Assembly: GCF_020554845.1 (NCBI RefSeq)
Contig: NZ_JAJCIA010000012.1
Location: 1-64,000 of the forward strand
Origin: Blautia faecis
Lineage (GTDB): Bacteria > Bacillota > Clostridia > Lachnospirales > Lachnospiraceae
Direction: 5' to 3'
Length of the DNA stretch: 64,000 nucleotides
A model generated the notes under the pieces. The model worked only from the letters and a program-made list of their open reading frames with translations. It was not told the DNA's origin and did not search any database. Every line of letters begins with the position of its first letter. The first letter of the stretch is position 1. Below, in pieces: positions 24,868 through 33,995 of the stretch. The position numbers and the translations under genes are program-made.

Positions 24868-25319
24868 AATTTATTTATTTTCCATGATACAGAGTGCGTT
24901 TAAAAATCTTTTAACAAGAGTGGACGAATTTGAAAGTGGAAAATGGTATTCCAATATAGTGATTTTACATGCAAAATGAGAATGGGTAAATATCCCCCCT
25001 GGGAGCTTGTGGCAAATCTTATATCTGTTAAAATAAGTTTAGCAGAAAGGCAAAGAAAGCCAGAAATGCGAATTCTTATACATAGTTACATGTAAGACCT
25101 CCACTAATTATTACATGTAAGATTTTCTTTGGAAAACAGTTGTAAGTCTTGTCACTTATGACTGCTTTTCTTTTAGGTAAAAATGAGGCATCTAGGTGGA
25201 AAGGATTTGTTACGGAACAAAAAGTGGACAGTAAGACAGAGGTTACTGAGAAGGTAGGGAAAAGCGTTTGGGGCTGCAAGTATATTCTGCAACAACCAAA
25301 AAAGGAGAGGTAGACGACT
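24868..25319. promoter_or_regulatory. Regulatory region of the second peptide importer
   Basis: No gene is seen in 452 bases. It contains the third C/G-rich motif (24992-25012) and two copies of the perfect palindrome TTACATGTAA at 25086-25095 and 25111-25120, 25 bases apart centre to centre and each followed by GA. Such paired palindromes look like a cooperative operator for an unknown dimeric regulator. The ribosome site GGAGAGG precedes the binding-protein start. Confidence 0.5.
24992..25012 (+). repeat. C/G-rich intergenic motif, copy 3
   Basis: TCCCCCCTGGGAGCTTGTGG (from 24993) is the third close copy of the motif at 4572 and 18024. It lies about 125 bases after the ATPase stop. Confidence 0.5.
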
Positions 25320-26858
25320 ATGAAAAGAAAAGGAATCATTGGGCTGTTGTTGATCGGAACAATGCTCATTACTCCAACCACCGCTGCATTTGCAGAAGAG
25401 AACAATGAAACACTGGTATACGGAAGCGGAGATTATACCAGAATCAATCCGGCCATGGATGAACATGGCGAGATCAATATTATGATTTTTAACGGATTGA
25501 CAGCGCATGACGGAGACAATCAGGTGGTTCCGGGACTGGCTAAGAGCTGGGACTATGACGAAGAAACCTGTACTTATACTTTCCATCTTGAAGAAGGTGT
25601 AAAATGGCATGATGGGGAACCATTTACTGCTGATGATGTAAAATTTACCATTGAAGCGATCATGGATCCGGAGAATGGTTCTGAAAATGCGCCAAACTAC
25701 GAAGATGTAGAAGAAATTACAGTTGTTGACGATCATACAGTATCTTTTAAACTGGATGCGCCGAATGTTGCATTTCTTGACTACATGACCATGGCTGTGC
25801 TTCCAAAGCATCTTCTGGAAGGGGAAGACATGCAGACTTCTGATTTCTTCCGTAATCCGGTAGGTACCGGTCCATATAAGCTGGAAAGCTGGGAAGAAGG
25901 ACAGGCGATCACTTTGGTAAAGAATGAAGATTATTTTAAAGGTGAGCCTAATATTGATACAGTAGTGTTCAAAATCGTGACAGATGACAATGCAAAAGCA
26001 TTGCAGCTGAAATCCGGCGAGCTGGATCTGGCCTTGCTGACACCAAAGGATGCTGCTACTTTTGCAGATGATGAGGCATATACCTGCTATGATATGAAAA
26101 CATCCGATTACAGAGGAATTCTGTTTAATTTCTGGAACGAGTACTGGCAGAAAAATAAAGACCTGATTCCGGCTGTGTGCTATGGAATTGACAGACAGGC
26201 GATTGTAGATGCGGTTCTTCTTGGACAGGGAATGACTGCATATGGACCACTTCAGCGTAATATTTACAATGATGAAAATGTAGAACATTACGATTATGAT
26301 CCGGAAAAAGCAAAATCCGTTCTGGAAGAGGCTGGCTGTGAAATGGGAGATGACGGATTCTATTATCGTGATGGGGAAAAAGTTGGATTCGTGATCAGTG
26401 TTGGTGCAGGAGACCAGGTTCGTGTAGATATTGCACAGATCGCAGCACAGCAGCTTCAGCAGATCGGTATGGATGTGACTGTTGAAATTCCGGCACAGGT
26501 TGACTGGGGCGGACAGATGGCATATCTGATCGGATGGGGAAGCCCGTTTGATGCAGATGATCACACTTACAAGGTATTTGGCACAGATAAAGGTGCAAAC
26601 TATTCCGGATATTCCAATGAGCTTGTGGATAAGTACCTGACAGAAGCACGTCAGTCTGATGATCCGGAAGTACGTGCAGAAGCTTATGACAAGTTCCAGG
26701 AAGAGCTGGCAAAGGATCCTGCATTTGCGTTTATCTGCTATATTGATGCGAACTATGTAGCGGAAGCAGATATTCAGGGAATTGATCCAGATACCATTAT
26801 GGGACATCATGGTGTTGGAATCTTCTGGAATGTGGCGGACTGGACAATCACAGACTAA
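25320..26858 (+). CDS. Peptide/nickel-type ABC transporter substrate-binding protein (family 5)
   Basis: A 512-residue secreted protein with signal peptide MKRKGIIGLLLIGTMLITPT through AFA and no lipobox cysteine. The family-5 motifs are present: GLTAHDGDNQVVPGLAKSW, HLEEGVKWHDGEPFTADDVK and NPVGTGPYKLESW. It is the first gene of the second importer and is only distantly similar to the binding protein of the first. A hairpin between it and the ATPase genes probably reduces downstream expression, giving excess binding protein. Confidence 0.92.
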   Translation: MKRKGIIGLLLIGTMLITPTTAAFAEENNETLVYGSGDYTRINPAMDEHGEINIMIFNGLTAHDGDNQVVPGLAKSWDYDEETCTYTFHLEEGVKWHDGEPFTADDVKFTIEAIMDPENGSENAPNYEDVEEITVVDDHTVSFKLDAPNVAFLDYMTMAVLPKHLLEGEDMQTSDFFRNPVGTGPYKLESWEEGQAITLVKNEDYFKGEPNIDTVVFKIVTDDNAKALQLKSGELDLALLTPKDAATFADDEAYTCYDMKTSDYRGILFNFWNEYWQKNKDLIPAVCYGIDRQAIVDAVLLGQGMTAYGPLQRNIYNDENVEHYDYDPEKAKSVLEEAGCEMGDDGFYYRDGEKVGFVISVGAGDQVRVDIAQIAAQQLQQIGMDVTVEIPAQVDWGGQMAYLIGWGSPFDADDHTYKVFGTDKGANYSGYSNELVDKYLTEARQSDDPEVRAEAYDKFQEELAKDPAFAFICYIDANYVAEADIQGIDPDTIMGHHGVGIFWNVADWTITD

Positions 26859-26894
26859 TCTGCAATTGGTTGAAAAGCGAAAGAATTTATGAGG

Positions 26895-26932
26895 AAAGGG
26901 GCAGTAGCAAAAGAAAATTTGCTGCCCCTTTC
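26895..26932 (+). terminator. Intra-operon terminator or attenuator
   Basis: GGGGCAG-TAG-CAAA pairs with TTTGCTGCCCC, an 11-bp stem with a three-base bulge, followed by TTTCTTTC. It sits between the binding-protein gene and the first ATPase gene of the second importer. Confidence 0.7.
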
Positions 26933-26954
26933 TTTCAGCGTAAAGAGGAACAAA

Positions 26955-27968
26955 ATGGAAAACGTATTAGAAGTCCGAAATCTGTCAGTTAGTTTTGACA
27001 GTCCAAAAGGAGAAGTACAGGCAGTCAGGGATGTTTCTTTTTCTTTACACAAAGGAGAAGTTCTGGCAGTTGTAGGAGAATCCGGCTGTGGAAAAAGTGT
27101 TCTGTGCAAGAGCATTATGAAGCTGCTCCCCAAAACTGCCAGAATAAAAGAGGGCAGTATCCGGGTTATGGGAACAGACATTACCGGATACAAAGAGAAA
27201 GAGATGCAGAAAATCCGTGGAAAAATTTTTTCCATGATTTTCCAGGATCCTATGACATCTTTAAATCCCACTATGAAAATAGGTCAGCAGATTGCAGAGG
27301 CAATTCTGATTCACGATAAAAGAAAAACAAAAGAACAGGTTTATAAAAAAGTATTGGAATTGATGGAGCTGGTTGGAATCGAACATGCACAGGAGCGCTA
27401 TCATTCTTATCCCTACAATTTTTCCGGAGGAATGAGACAGAGAAGTGTTATGGCAATTGCACTGGCTTCTGATCCGGATATTTTATTTGCAGATGAGCCT
27501 ACAACGGCGCTGGATGTGACGATTCAGGCACAGATTCTGGATCTTCTTGGAGAAATACAGAAGAAAATGGGAACGTCTACCATTTTGGTATCCCATGATC
27601 TTGGAGTAGTTGCAAGGACTGCAGACCGGGTGGCGGTCATGTATGCGGGGAAAATCGTAGAAATCGGAACAGCAGAAGAAATTTATTATGATCCGAGGCA
27701 TCCTTATACCTGGGGACTTATGCAGTCTCTGCCCTATTTTTCCCGGGGGAAAGAAAATCTTTATACTATTCCCGGAATGCCGCCATCTTTGGTAAACCCA
27801 CCTAAGGGCGATGCCTATGCCTGCAGAAATGAATATGCCCTTGGAATTGATTATGAGGAAATGCCGCCTATGTTTCAGATTACGGATACTCATTATGCAG
27901 CTACCTGGCTGTTAGATAAAAGGGCACCACAGATTATCCCGCCTGTAGGAGGAAAAAAAGTTGAATGA
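26955..27968 (+). CDS. Peptide-type ABC transporter ATPase, DppD/OppD-like
   Basis: A 337-residue ATPase of full DppD length. Walker A is GESGCGKSV, the Q-loop IFQDPMTSLNPTMK, the signature FSGGMRQRSVMAIAL, Walker B ILFADEPTTALD and the switch SHDLGV. The C-terminal extension contains IPGMPPSLVNPPKGDAYACR, a form of the oligopeptide-family tail that keeps one of the usual cysteines. The start ATG at 26955 follows AGAGGA; the frame is open to 26889. It overlaps the next ATPase gene by eight bases. Confidence 0.92.
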   Translation: MENVLEVRNLSVSFDSPKGEVQAVRDVSFSLHKGEVLAVVGESGCGKSVLCKSIMKLLPKTARIKEGSIRVMGTDITGYKEKEMQKIRGKIFSMIFQDPMTSLNPTMKIGQQIAEAILIHDKRKTKEQVYKKVLELMELVGIEHAQERYHSYPYNFSGGMRQRSVMAIALASDPDILFADEPTTALDVTIQAQILDLLGEIQKKMGTSTILVSHDLGVVARTADRVAVMYAGKIVEIGTAEEIYYDPRHPYTWGLMQSLPYFSRGKENLYTIPGMPPSLVNPPKGDAYACRNEYALGIDYEEMPPMFQITDTHYAATWLLDKRAPQIIPPVGGKKVE

Positions 27969-28851
27969 GGAAGTTTTAGTTGAGGTAAAGCATCTGACAC
28001 ATCGCTTTCATCTGACAAAAAAAGCGGTTATCCGGGCAGTAGATGATATTTCTTTCCAGATTTATAAAGGGGAAGTGTTCGGACTGGTGGGAGAATCCGG
28101 ATCAGGAAAATCAACGGCGGCAAGATGTCTTATGAATATTTATCAGCCTTCTGAAGGAGAAATAAGGTATCGGGGAATAAATATCTGTGATAAAAAAGAA
28201 TTTAAGGCGAACCGGAAGCTGCTTCAGACAAAACGGCAGATGATTTTCCAGGATTCTGCTTCCAGTCTGAATCAGAGAATGAAGGTCGTGGATATTATTC
28301 AGGAACCTATGAAAATCAATCATATTGTGCCGCCCAGGGGGACTGGGAGGCAGGAGGCTGAATTTCAGATGCGGTATGTAGGTCTGGATAAGAGCTTCCT
28401 GGACCGTTATCCTTCTGAATTATCAGGAGGACAAAGGCAAAGGGTTGCCATTGCAAGAGCTCTTAGCATGGAACCGGAATTTCTGGTGGCAGATGAGCCG
28501 GTGGCTTCTCTTGATGTTTCTATTCAGGCTCAGGTGATTAATCTTTTCCGGCATTTACAGAAGGAACATGGTTTTACCTTTTTATTTATCGCGCATGATC
28601 TGGCTATGGTGGAATTTCTGTGTGACAGGGTTGGAGTGATGTATCATGGAAAAATTGTAGAGCTTGGACCAGTTAAGGAGGTTTTTGCAAATCCCCAGCA
28701 TGGATATACCAAAGCTCTTCTGTCTGCAATTCCTATCCCGGATCCTGTTCGGGAAAGAAAGAGGAAAATACAGATCTATCAGGAGAACGATGTTAAGAAC
28801 GGAAGTTTACAGGAAATCTCTCCTGGACATTTTGTATGGAAGGAGCTGTGA
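27961..28851 (+). CDS. Peptide-type ABC transporter ATPase, DppF/OppF-like
   Basis: A 296-residue ATPase with Walker A GESGSGKST, Q-loop IFQDSASSLNQRM, signature LSGGQRQRVAIARAL, Walker B FLVADEPVASLD and switch IAHDLAMV. The start is TTG at 27961, eight bases after GGAGG; the nearby ATG is in another frame. It pairs with the DppD-like protein. A permease gene starts three bases after its stop. Confidence 0.92.
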   Translation: MNEEVLVEVKHLTHRFHLTKKAVIRAVDDISFQIYKGEVFGLVGESGSGKSTAARCLMNIYQPSEGEIRYRGINICDKKEFKANRKLLQTKRQMIFQDSASSLNQRMKVVDIIQEPMKINHIVPPRGTGRQEAEFQMRYVGLDKSFLDRYPSELSGGQRQRVAIARALSMEPEFLVADEPVASLDVSIQAQVINLFRHLQKEHGFTFLFIAHDLAMVEFLCDRVGVMYHGKIVELGPVKEVFANPQHGYTKALLSAIPIPDPVRERKRKIQIYQENDVKNGSLQEISPGHFVWKEL

Positions 28852-28853
28852 AG

Positions 28854-29861
28854 ATGAGAAAACGTAATCCGTTTCTGTATTTCGGGAAAAAAACAGCTGT
28901 TTTTTTGCTGAGTGTCCTGATTTTGTCCATTGTAGTGTTTTATGTGGCGCGCCTTGCACCTGGGGATCCGTTGATTTCCTATTATGGAGACCGGACGGAA
29001 AAGATGAGTCCAAAGGAACGGGAGTGGGCCATGGAAAAGCTGGGACTGAACGAGCCGATTCATGTGCAATATGTAAAGTGGCTGGGAAATGCTTTTCATG
29101 GAAATTTCGGGATTTCTTTCAAGTATAAGCAGGATGTCCTGGAGGTGATCAGTGGACGAATCGTAAATACTTTGCTGCTTGGGGGAATCGGATTTCTATT
29201 TATTTTTGTCGGTTCTCTTCTGGTTGGAATTTTTTGTGCATGGAATGAAGAGCGATGGATTGACCGGATCTTGTGTAAGCTTGGAACCATATCCAGCTGT
29301 ATCCCGGAATTCTGGTTTTCAATTGTATTGATTCTGATTTTTGCAGTAACCTTGCGGATTCTGCCAAGCAGCGGAGCCTACTCCACAGGAAAAGCGGGAG
29401 ACATCTGGGATAGAATCCGTCATCTGATTCTGCCGCTTACCATTGTTATACTGGAACATCTCTGGTACTATGCCTACATGATACGCAACAAGCTCCTGGA
29501 AGAAGTAAGGGCAGAGTATGTGCTTCTGGCGAAATCAAAAGGAGTAAAGAAGAAAAATATACTTTTTAAGCATTGTCTGCGGAATGTGATGCCTGCCTAT
29601 CTGAGTATTATGGCAATTGCAGTTCCTCATGTCCTGGGAGGTACTTTTGTAGTGGAAAGTGTATTCTCTTATCCTGGAATTGGCGCTTTGTCCTATGAGA
29701 GTGCAAGATATCATGATTATAACCTGCTGATGCTGTTATGTATTATGTCCGGTATTCTGGTGATTTTCTGCAATATGCTCAGCCAGATCATAAATGAGCA
29801 TATTGATCCGCGGATGAAGGCAAATGAGGTAACAGAAATGTCGGAGGTGACAGAATCATGA
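28854..29861 (+). CDS. Peptide/nickel-type ABC transporter permease, OppB/NikB-like
   Basis: A 335-residue membrane protein with about six membrane segments and the docking loop EYVLLAKSKGVKKKNILFKH. FYVARLAPGDPLISYYGDRT near the N-terminus is characteristic of NikB/DppB proteins. ATG at 28854 follows AGGAGC. The second importer has the order binding protein, ATPase, ATPase, permease, permease, unlike the first importer, so the two are not a recent tandem duplication. Confidence 0.9.
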   Translation: MRKRNPFLYFGKKTAVFLLSVLILSIVVFYVARLAPGDPLISYYGDRTEKMSPKEREWAMEKLGLNEPIHVQYVKWLGNAFHGNFGISFKYKQDVLEVISGRIVNTLLLGGIGFLFIFVGSLLVGIFCAWNEERWIDRILCKLGTISSCIPEFWFSIVLILIFAVTLRILPSSGAYSTGKAGDIWDRIRHLILPLTIVILEHLWYYAYMIRNKLLEEVRAEYVLLAKSKGVKKKNILFKHCLRNVMPAYLSIMAIAVPHVLGGTFVVESVFSYPGIGALSYESARYHDYNLLMLLCIMSGILVIFCNMLSQIINEHIDPRMKANEVTEMSEVTES

Positions 29862-30757
29862 CAGATCGTTCTTTTGAAATTGTAGGGGCGTGTAAGAATG
29901 AAGAACAGAATGCTCTGCCTAAAAAGTCTGCTTTCAAAAAAATGTTTGAGGGAAAACCAGTTTTATCTGTAATTATTTTGGGCGGGATTCTTCTGGGCTG
30001 TTTGTGTGCAAAATGGATCATGACAAAGGATCCGACTTATATGGACCTTCTGAATTATAATAAGGCACCTGATGGGGAATTCCTGTTTGGAACAGATACT
30101 ATGGGAAGAGATATTTTTTCCATGATCTGGTACGGCGGCAGAATTTCGCTGATCATTGGTGTGCTGTCAACGGTTATTTCTGTTTTTATAGCAATTCTGT
30201 TAGGGGCATTTAGCGGCTTATCCCCACAGTGGCTGGATAATCTGCTTATGCGCTTTACAGAAATTTTTCTCAGTATTCCTTCTTTGCTGCTGGTTGTTCT
30301 GTTACAGGCAATTCTGGGAAAAGCCAATGTTCTAAGTCTTTCGCTGGTAATCGGACTGACTAGCTGGACCAGTATTGCCAAGGTGGTGCGTACAGAGGTG
30401 CGGCAGATTCGAAACAGTGAATATGTAATTGCATCCAGATGTATGGGAGGCGGCTTTTTTCATATTTTGTGGAAACATCTGGCACCAAATTTCATATCGA
30501 CCATTATGTTCATGGTAATTATGAATGTGCGAAGTGCAATCATTTCAGAGTCTACTTTGAGCTTTATGGGAATTGGTCTTCCGGTTGAGGTGATTTCCTG
30601 GGGAAGTATGCTGTCACTTTCCGAAAAGGCGTTGATGACAAATTCCTGGTGGATCATTGTGATTCCGGGAGCCTTCTTGATTGTGACCTTATTGTGCCTG
30701 ACAAATATTGGAAATTATATGCGGAAGAATGTGAACCGGAAGGAAAGTAATCTGTGA
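29858..30757 (+). CDS. Peptide/nickel-type ABC transporter permease, OppC/NikC-like
   Basis: A 299-residue membrane protein. FLFGTDTMGRDIFSMIWYGG is the DppC/NikC signature, and the docking loop contains NSEYVIASRCMGGGFFHILW. It overlaps the preceding permease by the ATGA quartet. It is the last gene of the second importer. An imperfect hairpin (GTGATTTTT/AAAAAATTTCAC) right after the stop may act as terminator. Confidence 0.9.
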   Translation: MTDRSFEIVGACKNEEQNALPKKSAFKKMFEGKPVLSVIILGGILLGCLCAKWIMTKDPTYMDLLNYNKAPDGEFLFGTDTMGRDIFSMIWYGGRISLIIGVLSTVISVFIAILLGAFSGLSPQWLDNLLMRFTEIFLSIPSLLLVVLLQAILGKANVLSLSLVIGLTSWTSIAKVVRTEVRQIRNSEYVIASRCMGGGFFHILWKHLAPNFISTIMFMVIMNVRSAIISESTLSFMGIGLPVEVISWGSMLSLSEKALMTNSWWIIVIPGAFLIVTLLCLTNIGNYMRKNVNRKESNL

Positions 30758-30926
30758 TTTTTAGGAAAAAATTTCACAAAAAAATCCGTCAAAAAAAATT
30801 TTATTTGGTTAATCATAATCGGAACAGGTGACTATAATAAGGGACGTAAAAAGAAAAAAGAAGTACTTAACAAAACCTCTTTGTTGAAGGCTGCTAAGCG
30901 TTTCAGAATTTTGGAGGAAAAGATAA

Positions 30927-31520
30927 ATGAATACTTTAAAAGCTGAAAAAAGAAGCATGGATGTCAAAGCAAAGAAATTAAGAAGAGAAGGATTTGTAAC
31001 AGGTAACCTGTTCGGCAGAGAAATTGAAGGTTCCATTCCCCTTAAGTTTACTAAGAAAGAAATTGAAGTTCTGTTGAAGAACAACAATAAAGGAAGCCAG
31101 GTAATGCTGGAACTGGATGGTAAAACCTATGATGCGCTGATCAAGGAAGTTGATTATAATCCACTTGCACATACAGTAGAGGAAGTTGATTTCCAGGCAC
31201 TGGTAAGCAATGAGATGGTTCATTCCACTGCTGAGATCATTCTGGAAAATGAAGAGAAGGTTATGTCCGGTGTTCTGCAGGATGAGTTGAAAGAGGTTGC
31301 ATACAAAGCACTTCCGGCAGATCTGGTTGACAAGATCAAGGTTGATGTGGCTGGTATGAAGATTGGTGATACGCTTCGTGTGAAAGACCTTGAAATCGCC
31401 AAGAATAAGAATATCCACATCACAACTGATCCGGAAGCAGTTGTCGCAACTGTAACACCAGTTCACAACGTAGTTCCGGAGACTGAGACAGAGGCTGAAG
31501 AGACTGCTGAGGAGAAATAA
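30927..31520 (+). CDS. rplY: Ribosomal protein bL25, CTC/general-stress form
   Basis: A 197-residue protein. The N-terminal L25 domain binds 5S rRNA (KLRREGFVTGNLFGREIEGS, about residues 17-36). The CTC-type beta domain follows (from about 95) and the chain ends in a Glu/Thr-rich tail, as in Gram-positive CTC proteins. Start follows TTGGAGGAAAAG. A TATAAT box lies at 30833-30838. It has its own terminator and so is a single-gene unit. Confidence 0.93.
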   Translation: MNTLKAEKRSMDVKAKKLRREGFVTGNLFGREIEGSIPLKFTKKEIEVLLKNNNKGSQVMLELDGKTYDALIKEVDYNPLAHTVEEVDFQALVSNEMVHSTAEIILENEEKVMSGVLQDELKEVAYKALPADLVDKIKVDVAGMKIGDTLRVKDLEIAKNKNIHITTDPEAVVATVTPVHNVVPETETEAEETAEEK

Positions 31521-31569
31521 GCTGGCGGCAGTTGCTGAAATTGAATTTTGAATATGTGGGAATGAAATG

Positions 31570-31609
31570 GGAAGCTGTTCACTGGGAAATTGGTGGGCAG
31601 CTTCCTTTT
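31570..31609 (+). terminator. Terminator of the bL25 gene
   Basis: GGAAGCTG (31570-31577) and CAGCTTCC (31598-31605) form an 8-bp perfect stem followed by TTTTG. Confidence 0.75.
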
Positions 31610-31637
31610 GTCTGGTATTTCTAAAAGGCGGTTATTA

Positions 31638-31706
31638 GAGTGTGTTTGAAAAATCTCCCATAAATTGTGACGCACATCGTGCAGAAAGCCTTTTTTAAAC
31701 ACGCTC
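31638..31706. mobile_element. TA-flanked palindromic miniature element, short form type B, copy 3
   Basis: A 69-bp core with ends GAGTGTGTTTGAAAAA and TTTTTTAAACACGCTC between TA dinucleotides (31636-31637, 31707-31708). Compared with the long form it lacks 91 bp, and the join falls at a six-base word, AAAATC, present at both breakpoints in the long copies. The TAG stop of the minus-strand LysR gene is made of the TA duplication plus the terminal base of this element. Confidence 0.8.
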
Positions 31707-32605
31707 TAATAAAAATTTGTTACGAATTTTAAAAACTGCTTCACATGTGGCTTCAGAATCCGGTTCTTACTGTACACAATGTAGAAGGTTCGCATGGCGG
31801 ATTCGTGATTCAGGGGAAACATGAGAATCTGGTGGGTGTCGGCCAGATCTTTGGCAGAGCAGGCAGAGAGGATGGAGATTCCAAGGCCGCCGGCTACAGA
31901 CTTGCGGATGGCCTCCAGATCGTTCATGCGGGCTACAATGTGCAGGGAAGAAGCCGGGATATTTCGTTTTTCCAGATAGCGGTCAATTTCCTTTTTGGTT
32001 CCAGAACCAGTTTCGCGCATAATAAAGGGTTCTCTTAGAAAATCAGAGAAATCAAGGGTACCGGAATCCATTTTTTGCTGATATTGCAGGTAATGCTGGT
32101 TGACCGGGGTGGCAATTACAAGTTTATCTTTGCAAAAAGGAATAAAACAGCAGTCTGGTTCGTCAAAGGTATTTCCCACCAGAGCCAGATCCACGCTGCC
32201 ATCTAGAACTCTTGCCACAGCGCCGAGACTGTCGGATTGCCAGGAGTGAAAATATACGTCTGGAATCTGGCAGGTGAAGGCACTGAGAATACCTGGCAGA
32301 AGGTAGGAGGAAGGAATGGTGGAAACAGCCAGGTCAATGATCTTTTTATTTTGTCCGGTGAACTCTTCTATAATGTTGCTGCGCATGTTCAGCATATTGG
32401 AGGCGCAGTCATAGAGCAGAAGACCGCGCTGGGTGATGTTCAGCTTCTTGGTGGTGCGGATCAGCAGCCGCGAGTTCAATTCCTGTTCCAGAGAATTGAT
32501 GTGGGCACTGATGGTGGGCTGGGTCAGGTTCAGCTGGCGGGCGGCTTCGGAGAAGCTTTTATTTTCGACTACGGCTACGAAGGCCTCTAATTGTTTAAAT
32601 TCCAT
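31706..32605 (-). CDS. LysR-family regulator, selenium/sulfur-type (CysL-like)
   Basis: A 299-residue LysR protein with winged helix EFKQLEAFVAVVENKSFSEA and QPTISAHINSLEQEL. The effector domain with PFIMRETGSGTKKEIDRYLE belongs to the CysL/CysB-like branch. A form of this regulator is commonly found beside YedE and cysteine-desulfurase-like genes in selenium-metabolism loci; here it lies 57 bases after such an enzyme on the same strand. Its stop codon TAG uses the last base of a miniature element, so the C-terminus sits at the insertion boundary. Confidence 0.85.
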   Translation of the reverse strand: MEFKQLEAFVAVVENKSFSEAARQLNLTQPTISAHINSLEQELNSRLLIRTTKKLNITQRGLLLYDCASNMLNMRSNIIEEFTGQNKKIIDLAVSTIPSSYLLPGILSAFTCQIPDVYFHSWQSDSLGAVARVLDGSVDLALVGNTFDEPDCCFIPFCKDKLVIATPVNQHYLQYQQKMDSGTLDFSDFLREPFIMRETGSGTKKEIDRYLEKRNIPASSLHIVARMNDLEAIRKSVAGGLGISILSACSAKDLADTHQILMFPLNHESAMRTFYIVYSKNRILKPHVKQFLKFVTNFY

Positions 32606-32662
32606 AGGATAAAAATACTGGTTCCTTTCTCAAAGACTAATTAAGTGTTACTAATGCTGAAT

Positions 32663-33826
32663 TTATAAGTCTAAAATTTTCTTTAATCCCTGGATGGCAA
32701 AATCCAGCTCATTCTTTGTATTTTCCGGTCCAAAGGAGAACCGGATAGTTCCGGCAGGATAAGTACCAAGCGTCTTGTGGGCGTTTGGAGCGCAGTGGAG
32801 TCCGACTCTGGTCATAACACCATACTCATTGTCCAGCTGCCACGCCACCTGTGACATGTCGATTTCTGGTGTCTGGATCGAAACAACTGCATTTCGGTCA
32901 GTGAGATCTTTTTTTCCAATAATACGGATATGTCTGCCAGTATCGTCCAGTGCCTGCAGCTGTTCCAGAAAATAACCAGTGAGAGACAATTCTTTTTCAT
33001 TTATCGCCTGCAAAGAATGCGTTTTCAAGTACAAAAGTGCTTCATGCAGTCCATAAATTCCAGGCAGATTAGGTGTCCCGGATTCAAAGCGATCCGGCAT
33101 AAAATCCGGAATTTCTTCCGTATGAGATACACTTCCGGTACCGCCGGAAATCAGTGGTTCCATTTGTTCTGCCAATTCCTGGGAAACCAGGAAACCACCT
33201 GTCCCTTGTGGTCCCCGAAGTCCTTTATGTCCGGTAAAAGCTAACGCGTCAATATGCATTTTGTCCATATTAATTGGTACGATCCCAGCCGTCTGTGCAG
33301 AATCCACAACAAAATAAAGCTGGTGCCTCTGACAGATTTCCCCAAGGGCATCAAGGGGCATCCTGGTTCCGCATACATTGGAAGCATGTAAAGTGACAAT
33401 AGCTTTCGTCTCAGGGCGGATCAGTTCTTCTACTTTTTCCAGAATCATAGAGCCGTCCGTTCTGCAAGGAATCCGGTCAAAGGAAATCCCTGAGGAAGCC
33501 AGCTGTACTACAGGTCTCATAACTGCATTGTGCTCCATGGCGGATACCAGAATATGGTCTCCTGGTTTTAAGAATCCTTTTAAAATAAAATTGAGACTGG
33601 TGGTGACATTCGGTGTAAAAATTACATTTTTGCATTTGGAAAAGTGGAAAAGTTCTGCCAGCAGCTGGCGTGTCTCATAAATAACTTCTTCTGCTGAGTA
33701 AGCACTGGAGTAGCAGCCGCGGTTCACGTTAACTCCGTTCATAGTCAGGTAATCCATCATAGCTTGTGCCACACCTGGAGCCTTTGGAAAAGAGGTGCTG
33801 GCCTGGTCGAGGTAAATTCGGTTCAT
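32663..33826 (-). CDS. Class V aminotransferase, cysteine desulfurase-like
   Basis: A 387-residue PLP enzyme. It opens IYLDQASTSFPKAPGVAQAM, has VDSAQTAG for the cofactor aspartate and FTGHKGLRGPQG for the Schiff-base lysine, and ends with TVRFSFG-like GTIRFSFGPENT. It belongs to the EF2568-type cysteine desulfurase-like family, often linked with SelD and selenium-dependent molybdenum hydroxylases. It may release selenium or sulfur from selenocysteine or cysteine. Divergent from the YedE gene, with a shared 169-bp promoter region. Confidence 0.88.
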   Translation of the reverse strand: MNRIYLDQASTSFPKAPGVAQAMMDYLTMNGVNVNRGCYSSAYSAEEVIYETRQLLAELFHFSKCKNVIFTPNVTTSLNFILKGFLKPGDHILVSAMEHNAVMRPVVQLASSGISFDRIPCRTDGSMILEKVEELIRPETKAIVTLHASNVCGTRMPLDALGEICQRHQLYFVVDSAQTAGIVPINMDKMHIDALAFTGHKGLRGPQGTGGFLVSQELAEQMEPLISGGTGSVSHTEEIPDFMPDRFESGTPNLPGIYGLHEALLYLKTHSLQAINEKELSLTGYFLEQLQALDDTGRHIRIIGKKDLTDRNAVVSIQTPEIDMSQVAWQLDNEYGVMTRVGLHCAPNAHKTLGTYPAGTIRFSFGPENTKNELDFAIQGLKKILDL

Positions 33827-33995
33827 GATTATATCCTTTCGCTTGGAAAATGGTTATTTAATATATCTATAATACCACGATTTATCGACAATATCTATAA
33901 ATACTTAAAATAATCCCACATAATCAATTAGAGTTTTCTGACAAAAAATGCTAAAATAGAGGAAAGATTTGACAGTTATCTAAGGAGGAAAGAGT

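Noticed and set aside
25173..26810. A long minus-strand open frame of 545 codons
   Set aside because: It is the antisense of the second family-5 binding-protein gene, which has a signal peptide, family motifs and a ribosome site. The minus-strand translation is rich in Cys, His and Ile runs and matches no fold.
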